This document shows positions 41,968 through 48,992 of a DNA stretch of 49,939 bases, in pieces; positions within the stretch are counted from its first letter, which is position 1, and each line of letters starts with the position of its first letter. Source of the DNA: DATBMA01 sp036555105 (lineage in GTDB: Bacteria; Actinomycetota; Acidimicrobiia; Spongiisociales; ZC4RG35); the NCBI GenBank assembly GCA_036555105.1, contig DATBMA010000041.1, positions 1 to 49,939 of the forward strand. Direction: 5' to 3'. The notes beneath the pieces were generated by a model that saw only the letters and a list, made by a program, of their open reading frames with translations, ran no database searches and was not told the origin of the DNA. The translations under genes were made by a program, and so were the position numbers.

Positions 41968-42645
41968 CTAGACGGGGGCCCCGGCGCCGGAACCGAGGGC
42001 TGCCTTGGCGGCCTCCTGCTCGGCCTCCTTCTTGGAGCGGCCCTCCCCGGCTCCCCGCACTTTGCCGTCGACCAGCACCCTCGCCACGAACACCCTGGCA
42101 TGGTCGGGCCCCGCCCCTTCCACCTCGTACACCGGCCGCAGCCCGGCGGCGGCCAGCACCTCCTGGAGCCTGGTCTTGAAGTCGGCTCCGCCAGGGCGGC
42201 GGGCCGAGGATGGGATCCGGCCGGCCCAGTGGCGCATCACGACAGTTCTCGCCACCCCGAAGCCGGCGTCGAGGTACACCGCCGCGATCACCGCCTCCAT
42301 GGCATCGGCCAGGATCGAGTCCTTCTCCCTCCCGCCCGAAGCTTCCTCTCCCCTTCCGATCAACAGCCCGTCGCCCAGCCCTATCTCACGGGCCACCGAC
42401 GCCAGCACCGTTCGGTTGACCGAGGCCGCCCGCACTTTCGCCAGCTGCCCCTCGCTCAACCTGGGGTATGTACTGAAGAGATGGTCGGTGATGGCGAGCT
42501 GGAGGACCGCATCCCCGAGGAACTCGTGCCGCTCGTTGTTGGCGGCCTCGGGGTTCTCGGCGGTGTACGAGCGATGGGTGAGGGCCGCGGAAAGCAGCTG
42601 CGGCCGTCGGAACTCGTGACCGAGGGCTTCCTCGAGGGAGGTCAT
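41968..42645 (-). CDS. rnc: Ribonuclease III
   Basis: Cleaves double-stranded RNA, including rRNA precursors. The 225-residue product has the signature 'ERHEFLGDAVLQL' (Glu41, Asp45) and the second catalytic pair Asp114/Glu117 in 'DAMEAVIAAVYLDAGF'. A double-stranded RNA-binding domain occupies about residues 150-222 ('DFKTRLQEVLAA', 'GEGRSKKEAEQEAAKAAL'). The ATG overlaps the plsX stop (ATGA). Confidence 0.95.
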   Translation of the reverse strand: MTSLEEALGHEFRRPQLLSAALTHRSYTAENPEAANNERHEFLGDAVLQLAITDHLFSTYPRLSEGQLAKVRAASVNRTVLASVAREIGLGDGLLIGRGEEASGGREKDSILADAMEAVIAAVYLDAGFGVARTVVMRHWAGRIPSSARRPGGADFKTRLQEVLAAAGLRPVYEVEGAGPDHARVFVARVLVDGKVRGAGEGRSKKEAEQEAAKAALGSGAGAPV

Positions 42646-43616
42646 GCCCCTGCCAGCCGGGAGGCCACCTTTCCGACGAGGTCGCGGGCCACACCGTCGT
42701 GGGCGATCCGGATTCCGTTGGCGATGGCGACATGCGAAGACGAGCCATGGGCGATCACCACGACCCCGTTCACTCCGAGCAGGTGAGCCCCCCCATACGT
42801 CTCGTAATCCATCCGCCTGCGGATCTCGCCGAGGGCCGGCAGCACCGCCGCCTGGGCCTCCGGCTCGAGCTGGGAGAACGCCTCCATCATCAGGATCGCC
42901 ATCGTCTGGGCGGCGCCCTCGGTGGTCTTCAGGAACACATTGCCCGTGAAGCCGTCGCTGACGATGACATCTGCTCGGTCGGTGGCGAGGTCGCGCCCCT
43001 CCACGTTGCCGACGAAATTGAGAGAAGTGGCGGCCAGGAGGTCGAAGGCATCCTTGTCGAGCTGGCGGCCCTTGCCGGGCTCCTCGCCGATGTTGAGCAG
43101 CCCGACCCGCGGCTTCTCAAGGCCGAACAGGACCTCGCTCAGGACCGCGCCCATCACCGCGAATTGAACGAGATGCTCCGGCTTCACCTCGATGTTGGCC
43201 CCGCTGTCGAGCACCACGGTCGGGCTGCCAGGGGTGGGGAACACCGAAGCGATGGTGGGCCTGGCCACACCCTGGCTACGCCCGATGATGATGGCGGCGG
43301 CGGCCATGGCGGCGCCGGTGGATCCGGCGCTGATCATCGCCCCCGCCTGGCCTTCGGCCACCATGCGGGCACAGACACTGATCGAGGAGTCGGGCTTGTC
43401 GCGCAGTCCCTGCCCTGGGTCCTCGCCCATCTCGATCACCTGGGAGGCGTGGACCACCGGGAGATCGGCCTCCAGTCGAGCGAGCTCGTTGGCGATGGCC
43501 GACTGATCCCCCACCAGGATCGGCTCCAGGCCCATTGATGACGCGGCCACCGCTCCCCTCACGGTTTCGGCCGGGGCCAGGTCCCCGCCCATCGCGTCGA
43601 CCGCGATCCGGTTCAT
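42642..43616 (-). CDS. plsX: Phosphate acyltransferase PlsX
   Basis: Makes acyl-phosphate from acyl-ACP for phospholipid synthesis. The 324-residue product starts at ATG 43616 ('MNRIAVDAMGGDLAP'), sharing one base with the rpmF stop (TGATG). The longer frame runs through rpmF and is spurious. 'MISAGSTGAAMAAA', 'LLNIGEEPGKG' and 'DGFTGNVFLKTTEG' are family motifs. The usual fabH or acpP neighbour is absent; rnc follows instead. Confidence 0.95.
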   Translation of the reverse strand: MNRIAVDAMGGDLAPAETVRGAVAASSMGLEPILVGDQSAIANELARLEADLPVVHASQVIEMGEDPGQGLRDKPDSSISVCARMVAEGQAGAMISAGSTGAAMAAAAIIIGRSQGVARPTIASVFPTPGSPTVVLDSGANIEVKPEHLVQFAVMGAVLSEVLFGLEKPRVGLLNIGEEPGKGRQLDKDAFDLLAATSLNFVGNVEGRDLATDRADVIVSDGFTGNVFLKTTEGAAQTMAILMMEAFSQLEPEAQAAVLPALGEIRRRMDYETYGGAHLLGVNGVVVIAHGSSSHVAIANGIRIAHDGVARDLVGKVASRLAGA

Positions 43617-43792
43617 CAGTCGGTCTGGATGACCGTGCGCCCGTTGTAGCTGCCGCAATTGAGGCAGACTCGGTGGGGCAGCTTCACGGCCTTGCACTGC
43701 GGGCAGATGGAAGTGCTCGGCTTGGCCACCTTCCAGGCCGACTTGCGCTGATGGGTGCGCATTCGCGAGCTCTTCTTCTTCGGCACCGCCAT
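43616..43792 (-). CDS. rpmF: 50S ribosomal protein L32 (zinc-binding type)
   Basis: The 58-residue product starts at ATG 43792 ('MAVPKKKSSRMRTHQRKS'), 6 bases after GGAG; the upstream ATG at 43807 would add five residues. C-P-Q-C and C-L-N-C form the zinc ribbon. It lies in the conserved yceD-rpmF-plsX order. Confidence 0.95.
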   Translation of the reverse strand: MAVPKKKSSRMRTHQRKSAWKVAKPSTSICPQCKAVKLPHRVCLNCGSYNGRTVIQTD

Positions 43793-43803
43793 GGTGCGCT
43801 CCT

Positions 43804-44310
43804 TCAACTAGTGGAGTCGAACAGGTCTTTGAGGACGGCGAAGGGCGAAGACGATTGCTCGGAATGCCCCTCGCAGGGGGCTGTATTCAAGTCCGCTCCG
43901 CACACTGAGCAAAGTCCCAGGCAACCCGGCCGGCAGAGAGGGTCGTCGGGTAGCGACACCGACACCTCGTCTCGCACCCAGGGGGCCAGGTCCAGGCGGT
44001 CGTCCGGACCGATCGCGTAGCCGTCCTCATCCGGGACGCGGGTGAAGAGGCGCCGGGCCGACACCTCCACCCCCTCGTCCCACTCGGTCAGACAGCGGGA
44101 GCAGGCCAAGGAGGCGGGCACCTTCACAATGATCTCGGAGACCACTCCTTCCCCCGATGGGAGGAGAGTCGCCTGCACCCGTGCGGTCGCGCGGACCTGG
44201 GACTCGCCCGCCCGCAGGTCGAGAGGCACCTCACCTTCCACCATGCGGGCGTGCCCGCTCGGGCGCAGGAGATCGGTCACCACCACCGGCCGCAGGATGG
44301 GCGAAGCCAT
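43804..44310 (-). CDS. YceD/DUF177 family protein
   Basis: The 168-residue product has the C-x-x-C of 'SLACSRCLTEWDEGVEV' and the C-terminal 'CRPGCLGLCSVCGADLN' typical of DUF177 proteins, which are linked to 23S rRNA accumulation and almost always precede rpmF. Its start shares a base with the stop of the coiled-coil gene. Confidence 0.92.
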   Translation of the reverse strand: MASPILRPVVVTDLLRPSGHARMVEGEVPLDLRAGESQVRATARVQATLLPSGEGVVSEIIVKVPASLACSRCLTEWDEGVEVSARRLFTRVPDEDGYAIGPDDRLDLAPWVRDEVSVSLPDDPLCRPGCLGLCSVCGADLNTAPCEGHSEQSSSPFAVLKDLFDSTS

Positions 44311-44840
44311 CAGATCGGAGGGGCCGGCTCCTTGGGACGTGCCTTGTGCAGCTCGTCACGGGTGGCGCCGATGCGCTCACGCACGTCACCCAGGACCAGA
44401 TCGATCCGCTCGAGGCCGCGCTCGAGATCGTCCTCGGCCTCCAGGCGGATGCGGCGAGCATCGCCCTCGGCCCGGCGAACCAGGATGTTCGCCTCCTCCA
44501 CGGCCTCGGCGATGATGTGGGAATCGGACACCATGCGCCGCGACTCGTTCTTGGCCTTGTCGATGATCTCCCTGGCCCGCTCATTGGTCCTGGCCATGAA
44601 GGCCTCCCGCTCCCGCACCATCCAGCGGGCGGCCCTCATCTCATCGGGCAGCTCGTCGCGCAACCGCTCCAAGAGCTCGAGCAGGTGATCGCGGTCAACG
44701 ATCACCCCACTTCCCAAGGGGACCCGCTTGGCCTCGGTCAGCTCGACGACGATGTCGTCGATGACGTCCAGCAGGTCGCCCACCGAATGCCGGGGGCCGC
44801 GGTCATCTATCTCGATCGGATCGAGGGTCAGCTCGGTCAT
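44310..44840 (-). CDS. Coiled-coil protein, DivIVA/Rv2927c-like
   Basis: The 176-residue, strongly charged product is mostly helix: 'VDRDHLLELLERLRDELPDEMRAARWMVREREAF' and 'REIIDKAKNESRRMVSDSHIIAEAVEEANILVRRAEGDA' form coiled coils resembling DivIVA or ATP synthase b subunits. Actinobacteria keep such a gene between coaD and yceD (Rv2927c in M. tuberculosis). No catalytic motif. ATG overlaps the coaD stop. Confidence 0.82.
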   Translation of the reverse strand: MTELTLDPIEIDDRGPRHSVGDLLDVIDDIVVELTEAKRVPLGSGVIVDRDHLLELLERLRDELPDEMRAARWMVREREAFMARTNERAREIIDKAKNESRRMVSDSHIIAEAVEEANILVRRAEGDARRIRLEAEDDLERGLERIDLVLGDVRERIGATRDELHKARPKEPAPPI

Positions 44841-45304
44841 CGCAGTTTCTCCTTCACCGCCACCGCTACGTTCGCGGGAACCAGCGCCTCCACCGATCCA
44901 CCCATCCTCGCCACCTCACGCACCAACGAAGAAGACAGGTACCCCCACGCCGGGTTGGTGGCCATGAAGACGGTCTCCACCCCGCTCAGGGTTCGATTCA
45001 TCTGTGCCATCTGCAACTCGTAGTCGAAGTCGGAGACCGCCCGCAGTCCCTTGACGATCACGTCGACCTCCTCGGCCCTGGCGAATTCGACCAGCAGCCC
45101 CGAGAAGCTCTTGACCTCGGCCTGCTCTCCAATCATGTCTTCCAGCAACACCACCCGCTCCTGAGCTGTGAACAAGGGCTGTTTGGAAGGATTGTCGACG
45201 ACGGCCACGACCACGCGATCGAAGACCTCGCACGCCCGGTTGATCACGTCTAGGTGACCAAAGGTCGGGGGGTCGAAGCTCCCGGGGCAGAGGGCTGCGG
45301 TCAG
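44837..45304 (-). CDS. coaD: Phosphopantetheine adenylyltransferase
   Basis: Penultimate step of coenzyme A synthesis. The nucleotidyltransferase motif T-F-G-H lies in 'CPGSFDPPTFGHLDVINRA', with 'KGLRAVSDFDYELQMAQMN' and the C-terminal 'SSSLVREVA' completing the active site. I prefer CTG at 45304 as start (155 residues, 'TAALCPGSF' aligning with known CoaD N termini). It overlaps the rsmD stop as CTGA and has AAGGAG 5 bases upstream. ATG 45328 would add eight non-conserved residues and overlap rsmD by 28 bases. Confidence 0.93.
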   Translation of the reverse strand: MTAALCPGSFDPPTFGHLDVINRACEVFDRVVVAVVDNPSKQPLFTAQERVVLLEDMIGEQAEVKSFSGLLVEFARAEEVDVIVKGLRAVSDFDYELQMAQMNRTLSGVETVFMATNPAWGYLSSSLVREVARMGGSVEALVPANVAVAVKEKLR

Positions 45305-45852
45305 GTCGTCTCCTTCGAGTACATCCATATCTTGCCGTCTCCGTAGCGCTTAGCCGCGGCAAGCCACAGCCCGGCCGGGGTTTCGAGCTCCCCGGAGCTG
45401 GCCCGGCGGTTTACCGCCACGGTCCCGTGTGGGCGGACCGCGGGCGCCACCAGGTCGAGGTCCTGCTGCTGCTCGGGGTCGGACATGGTCCAAGGCGGGT
45501 CGAAGAAGACGAGGTCGAAGGCCTCGGTCGGGGCGCTGCGCAGGTAGCGCATCACCGGCTGCACCACCACCTCCGACTCAGGGGCAAAGCCGCAGGCACG
45601 GATGTTCTGGCGCAGCGCCGCCACCGCCTCCTTGCCGAGATCGACGAACACCACCGACTTCGCCCCCCGCGACATCGCCTCGATGCCGAGGCTGCCGGAC
45701 CCGGCGAACAGGTCGAGGACCACCGCCCCCTCCACCAGGTCGCCCAGCGAGGAGAACAAGCCTTCCTTGGCACGGTCGGTCATCGGCCGCGTCTCCCGGG
45801 TGGCGGGGGCGTGGAGGTGCCGCCCCTTGGCGATGCCGGCAATGACTCTCAT
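45301..45852 (-). CDS. rsmD: 16S rRNA (guanine(966)-N2)-methyltransferase
   Basis: The 183-residue product starts 'MRVIAGIAKGRHLHAP'. It has the SAM motif 'VLDLFAGSGSLGIEAMSRGA' and the N-methyltransferase catalytic D-P-P-W in 'FDLVFFDPPW'. 'TRPMTDRAKEGLFSSL' is the RsmD-specific segment. The rsmD-coaD pair is widely conserved, and recG lies just upstream. Confidence 0.95.
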   Translation of the reverse strand: MRVIAGIAKGRHLHAPATRETRPMTDRAKEGLFSSLGDLVEGAVVLDLFAGSGSLGIEAMSRGAKSVVFVDLGKEAVAALRQNIRACGFAPESEVVVQPVMRYLRSAPTEAFDLVFFDPPWTMSDPEQQQDLDLVAPAVRPHGTVAVNRRASSGELETPAGLWLAAAKRYGDGKIWMYSKETT

Positions 45853-45859
45853 CGAGAAC

Positions 45860-48004
45860 TCATGACTTGAACAGCCATTCCACGTTCTCCCCCAGCAGCA
45901 GTCGCATTTCCTCCCGCAGGTCCGGATGGCCGGTCAGGTCGGGATCGCCGGCCACCAGATCGAACGCCTCGCGTCTGGCATCGACCAGCTCACGTTTGTC
46001 CCTGAGCACGTCGGCCAGGCGGAGGTCGGGCATCCCGGACTGCCTGGCCCCGAACACCGTTCCTTGCCCACGGATGCGAAGATCCTCTTCGGCCAGGCGG
46101 CGGCCGTCGTTGGTGGCCACCATCGCTCCGATGCGGGCAGCCCCCTCGGACTCCTCAGGAGGGTCGGACAGCAGGTAGCAGCGGGCAGGTTGGTCGCCGC
46201 GGCCAACCCTTCCACGCAACTGATGCAGCTGTGAGAGGCCGAAGCGATCGGCGTCCTCCACCACCATCACAGTGGCGTTGGGAACGTCGATTCCCACCTC
46301 GATGACGGTGGTGGCCACCAGCACGTCGATCTCGCCGGCCCTGAACGCCCGCATCACCGCGTCCTTCTCAGCAGTCGTGAGTTGGCCATGAACCAGCCCG
46401 AGACGGAGATCGGGGAACACGTGCTGGAGGCGTTGAAACTCGGCGGTGGCCGAGGCGGCTTCGATCTTCTCGCTGTCCTCGACCAGGGGGCATACGACGA
46501 AGGCCTGCCGCCCGGCCGCCACCTCTGAGCGCACTGCATCCCACGCCATGTCTTCCATCGCGGGCGGCAAGGCGATCGTTTCGATCGGCTGGCGCCCGGG
46601 CGGCAGCTCATCGATCACCGAGACATCCAGGTCCCCGTACAGGGTGAAGGCGAGCGTGCGGGGGATGGGGGTGGCGGTCATGATCATCAAGTCGGGCTCT
46701 TCCTCCTTGCCCTTCTCCTTGAGCAGGACCCGCTGGCCCACCCCGAAGCGATGCTGCTCATCGACCACCGCTGCCCCCAGGCTACGGAACTCCACCCCCT
46801 CCTGGATGAGGGCGTGGGTGCCGACCACAAGGTCGATCTCGCCGTTTGCCACTCCCTGCAAGACCTCGTCGCGTTTGATGCCAGGATCGTGCCCGGAGGC
46901 CGCCTGCGAGGAGGTGAGGAGAGCCAGCCTCACCTTGCGGCCCTCGGAGTCGAAGAGGCTGCCGGACCCGTAGTCTCCCGCCACTCCCGCCCCCTCCAGC
47001 AGGCTCTGGATCGCCAGGAAATGCTGTTGGGCCAGTACCTCGGTCGGAGCCATCACTGCCCCCTGGTAGCCGCCCTGCACCGCCGACAGCAGGGCCGCCA
47101 CCGCCACCACCGTCTTACCGGAGCCGACCTCGCCTTCGAGCAGCCTGTGCATGGGATGAGACGAACGAAGATCGGCCTCGATCTCGGCCAGCACCCGCTT
47201 CTGGGCCTCGGTCAAGGAGTAGGGCAGGCCGGCCAGGAACCTCTCGACCAGGTCTCCCTCCAACACGTGGGCAATGCCGGTGGCCTCCTCGACCTGACGG
47301 CGCTTGCGCAAGGCCAGCGCCAATTCGAGGCGGAAGAACTCATCGAAGATCAATCGGCGCCGGGCCCCCGCCAACAGACCATCGCTCTCGGGGAAGTGAA
47401 TCGTGGCGAACGCCGTGTCGCGATCGACCAGGTCGAGCGCGTCGATGATCGGTTGCGGTATGGAGTCCTCGATCGGCCGGCTGCGCCTGAGAGCGTTGTG
47501 GATGCCGCGCCGCACCATCCCTGGCTTGATCGTCCCCACCTTCGGGTAGAGGGGGACCAGCCGGCCGGTTGTGAGGCCTTCGATGTTGCCGAAGACGTCG
47601 GCGGCCGGGCTCGACATCTGGCGGGTGCCTCGGAACCACTCGATCTTGCCCGAGAGGGCTACCTCGGTGCCGGGAGGCAATTGCTTCGCGCGGAACTTCT
47701 GGTTGAACCAGATGACTCTGAGCCGGCCCGACTCGTCCTCGACAATTGCTTCGGTGAGCAGCAGCCCCTTCTTGGGGCGACGTTCATCGATGGAGGTGAC
47801 CGTGCCGGCCACGGTCACCTCGACCCCTACCGGGACCGACATGATCGGCGCCATCGTGGTTCGGTCCAGATAGCGCCGAGGCACGAAGAGGAGGAGGTCG
47901 GCGACCGTGTCGAGGCCCGTCTCCCGGAGGGATTTGGCGTTGTTCCCTCCGAAACCCTTCACCTGCTCGACGCCGATCGTGGCCAGGCGGGCGAGGGAGG
48001 CCAT
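45860..48004 (-). CDS. recG: ATP-dependent DNA helicase RecG
   Basis: Remodels stalled forks and branched DNA. With ATG 48004 the product has 714 residues. The wedge domain is N-terminal, then Walker A 'GEVGSGKTVVA', the box 'DEQHRFG', 'TATPIPRTLAFTLYGD', and motifs V-VI 'VATTVIEVGIDVPNA' and 'QLHQLRGRVGRG'. The frame is open to 48067, which would overlap rpmB; the -10-like TACCCT 7 bases before 48004 also supports the shorter form. Confidence 0.95.
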   Translation of the reverse strand: MASLARLATIGVEQVKGFGGNNAKSLRETGLDTVADLLLFVPRRYLDRTTMAPIMSVPVGVEVTVAGTVTSIDERRPKKGLLLTEAIVEDESGRLRVIWFNQKFRAKQLPPGTEVALSGKIEWFRGTRQMSSPAADVFGNIEGLTTGRLVPLYPKVGTIKPGMVRRGIHNALRRSRPIEDSIPQPIIDALDLVDRDTAFATIHFPESDGLLAGARRRLIFDEFFRLELALALRKRRQVEEATGIAHVLEGDLVERFLAGLPYSLTEAQKRVLAEIEADLRSSHPMHRLLEGEVGSGKTVVAVAALLSAVQGGYQGAVMAPTEVLAQQHFLAIQSLLEGAGVAGDYGSGSLFDSEGRKVRLALLTSSQAASGHDPGIKRDEVLQGVANGEIDLVVGTHALIQEGVEFRSLGAAVVDEQHRFGVGQRVLLKEKGKEEEPDLMIMTATPIPRTLAFTLYGDLDVSVIDELPPGRQPIETIALPPAMEDMAWDAVRSEVAAGRQAFVVCPLVEDSEKIEAASATAEFQRLQHVFPDLRLGLVHGQLTTAEKDAVMRAFRAGEIDVLVATTVIEVGIDVPNATVMVVEDADRFGLSQLHQLRGRVGRGDQPARCYLLSDPPEESEGAARIGAMVATNDGRRLAEEDLRIRGQGTVFGARQSGMPDLRLADVLRDKRELVDARREAFDLVAGDPDLTGHPDLREEMRLLLGENVEWLFKS

Positions 48005-48011
48005 GGTTCCG

Positions 48012-48017
48012 AGGGTA
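48012..48017 (-). promoter_or_regulatory. Candidate -10 box (TACCCT on minus strand) of recG
   Basis: The box lies 7 bases before ATG 48004, with no ribosome-binding site. Leaderless-type arrangement in the 61-base divergent gap with rpmB. Confidence 0.35.
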
Positions 48018-48049
48018 GAGGCTGATTCCTGCTCGGACTGACCGCCCGC

Positions 48050-48055
48050 TAATCT
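48050..48055 (+). promoter_or_regulatory. Candidate -10 box (TAATCT) of rpmB
   Basis: TAATCT lies 10 bases before ATG 48066. No ribosome-binding site is present. Confidence 0.35.
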
Positions 48056-48065
48056 TGCCTCCCCC

Positions 48066-48254
48066 ATGTCCTACCGCTGCGAGATCTGCGGCAAAGAGCC
48101 TGCCTATGGGAAGAGCGTCAGCTTCTCCCACAAGCGCAACAACCGACGCTGGCTGCCCAACATCCAGCGGGTGCGCGTGCGCCACGGCTCCAACACCCGG
48201 CGCGCCCGGGTGTGCACGTCCTGTATTCGGGCCGGCAAGGTCGAAAAGGCCTGA
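48066..48254 (+). CDS. rpmB: 50S ribosomal protein L28 (zinc-binding type)
   Basis: The 62-residue product has 'CEICGKEPAYGKSVSFSHKRNNRRW' and a second pair 'CTSCIRAGKV', giving the four-Cys zinc form of L28. Divergent from recG, a common arrangement. Confidence 0.96.
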   Translation: MSYRCEICGKEPAYGKSVSFSHKRNNRRWLPNIQRVRVRHGSNTRRARVCTSCIRAGKVEKA

Positions 48255-48273
48255 GAGCGCAGAGGCCAGAGCC

Positions 48274-48486
48274 TTGCAAGGTGTCGTCAAGGTCTACGAC
48301 CCCACCACCGGAGTGGGAATCGTTGTCAACGACGAGGACCGCTCCGAGATCTACCTACGGCCGGGCTCGCTGACCGGCTCCATCTTCCGCACTCTCCGCC
48401 AGGGTCAGCGTGTCATCTTCGATGTCGTCGAGGAGGAAGGCACGAGCTACGTGGGGTCTGTGCGGGTCGGGTCGGACGGCTACTGA
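48274..48486 (+). CDS. Cold-shock-domain-like small protein
   Basis: From TTG 48274 the 70-residue product reads 'GVVKVYDPTTGVGIVVNDEDRSEIYL' and 'FRTLRQGQRVIFDVVEEEGTSYVGSVRV'. This follows the five-strand OB fold of CspA-type proteins (G.VK....GFG.I, then EGQ.V.F.V). The aromatic RNA-binding residues of RNP1 and RNP2 are largely missing (KVYDPTTGVGIV rather than KWFN..KGFGFI), so nucleic-acid binding may be weak. It lies 19 bases after rpmB; the start is the least certain part. Confidence 0.65.
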   Translation: MQGVVKVYDPTTGVGIVVNDEDRSEIYLRPGSLTGSIFRTLRQGQRVIFDVVEEEGTSYVGSVRVGSDGY

Positions 48487-48507
48487 GCGGCGCCCTGGCC
48501 CGATCGG

Positions 48508-48513
48508 TATAGT
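48508..48513 (+). promoter_or_regulatory. Candidate -10 box (TATAGT) of the Lrp-type gene
   Basis: TATAGT is a near-consensus -10 located 39 bases before GTG 48553, leaving a leader with GAGGGAGG as ribosome-binding site. No strong -35. Confidence 0.45.
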
Positions 48514-48552
48514 TCGCGGTCGACCAGGCACGACGATCCAGAGGGAGGTCCC

Positions 48553-48786
48553 GTGGTCCAGGCATACGTGCTCATCCAGACCGAGGTAGGCAAGGCCGCG
48601 TACGTGGCCGACGAGGTCCGCAACATCCAAGGGGTCGAGGCCGCCGACGATGTCACCGGGCCATACGACGTGATCGTCAAAGCGACGGCAGACGATGTCG
48701 ACGCCCTCGGCCGTTTGGTGGTGGCACGGATCCAGGCTATCGAGGGGATCACGCGAACCCTGACCTGCCCCGTAGTGCATCTGTAA
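48553..48786 (+). CDS. Stand-alone Lrp/AsnC ligand-binding (RAM) domain protein
   Basis: The 77-residue product consists only of the alpha/beta sensor domain of Lrp/AsnC regulators: 'VQAYVLIQTEVGKAAYVADEVRNIQGVEAADDVTGPYDVIVKATADDVDALGRLVVARIQAIEGITRTLTCPVVHL'-type layout with the 'G.YD.IV' core, and no helix-turn-helix. Such proteins form ring oligomers that bind amino acids or partner regulators. A good ribosome-binding site precedes the GTG. Confidence 0.88.
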   Translation: MVQAYVLIQTEVGKAAYVADEVRNIQGVEAADDVTGPYDVIVKATADDVDALGRLVVARIQAIEGITRTLTCPVVHL

Positions 48787-48787
48787 A

Positions 48788-48853
48788 GCCCTCTCCTTCG
48801 TAGGAGTGGCAGCCACCTTGGGGGAGGTGCACGAGGTGCCGGAGGGGGATGGC
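48788..48853. repeat. Palindromic intergenic element made of nested hairpins
   Basis: Three perfect small stems occur in a row: CTCCT/AGGAG (48793-48806), GTGGC/GCCAC (48806-48816) and CACCT/AGGTG (48814-48829). The outer ends GCCCTCTCC and GGAGGGGGATGGC can also pair imperfectly. The look is that of a short dispersed palindromic (REP/MITE-like) element. There is no T-run, so it is not a standard terminator. Confidence 0.5.
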
Positions 48854-48980
48854 AAAAACGAGAGGGTGTCTTCACACCGGCAAAGCATCGATGAAAGATG
48901 CCGAGCTCAGGTTGGCGGCCTACGCCGAATTTTCCTCGGTTCTGGCTGTGGACTGTCTGGTTTCTGTCTCGGCCGGGTTG

Positions 48981-48986
48981 TATAAC
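48981..48986 (+). promoter_or_regulatory. Candidate -10 box (TATAAC) of the DUF222 gene
   Basis: TATAAC lies 6 bases before ATG 48993 in an AT-rich patch, with no ribosome-binding site. This supports that ATG as a leaderless start. Confidence 0.45.
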
Positions 48987-48992
48987 GAACAT

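Noticed and set aside
41955..42101. N-terminal extension of MutM
   Set aside because: The catalytic proline must follow the initiator, so translation has to begin at TTG 41954. The extension lies inside rnc in another frame.
48787..48853. Rho-independent terminator after the Lrp-type gene
   Set aside because: The hairpins are clear but no T-run follows any of them, so I list the region as a palindromic element.
48891..48992. Longer DUF222 protein starting at ATG 48891
   Set aside because: The frame is open, but the 34 added residues show no family similarity and cover a good -10 box placed for the ATG at 48993.
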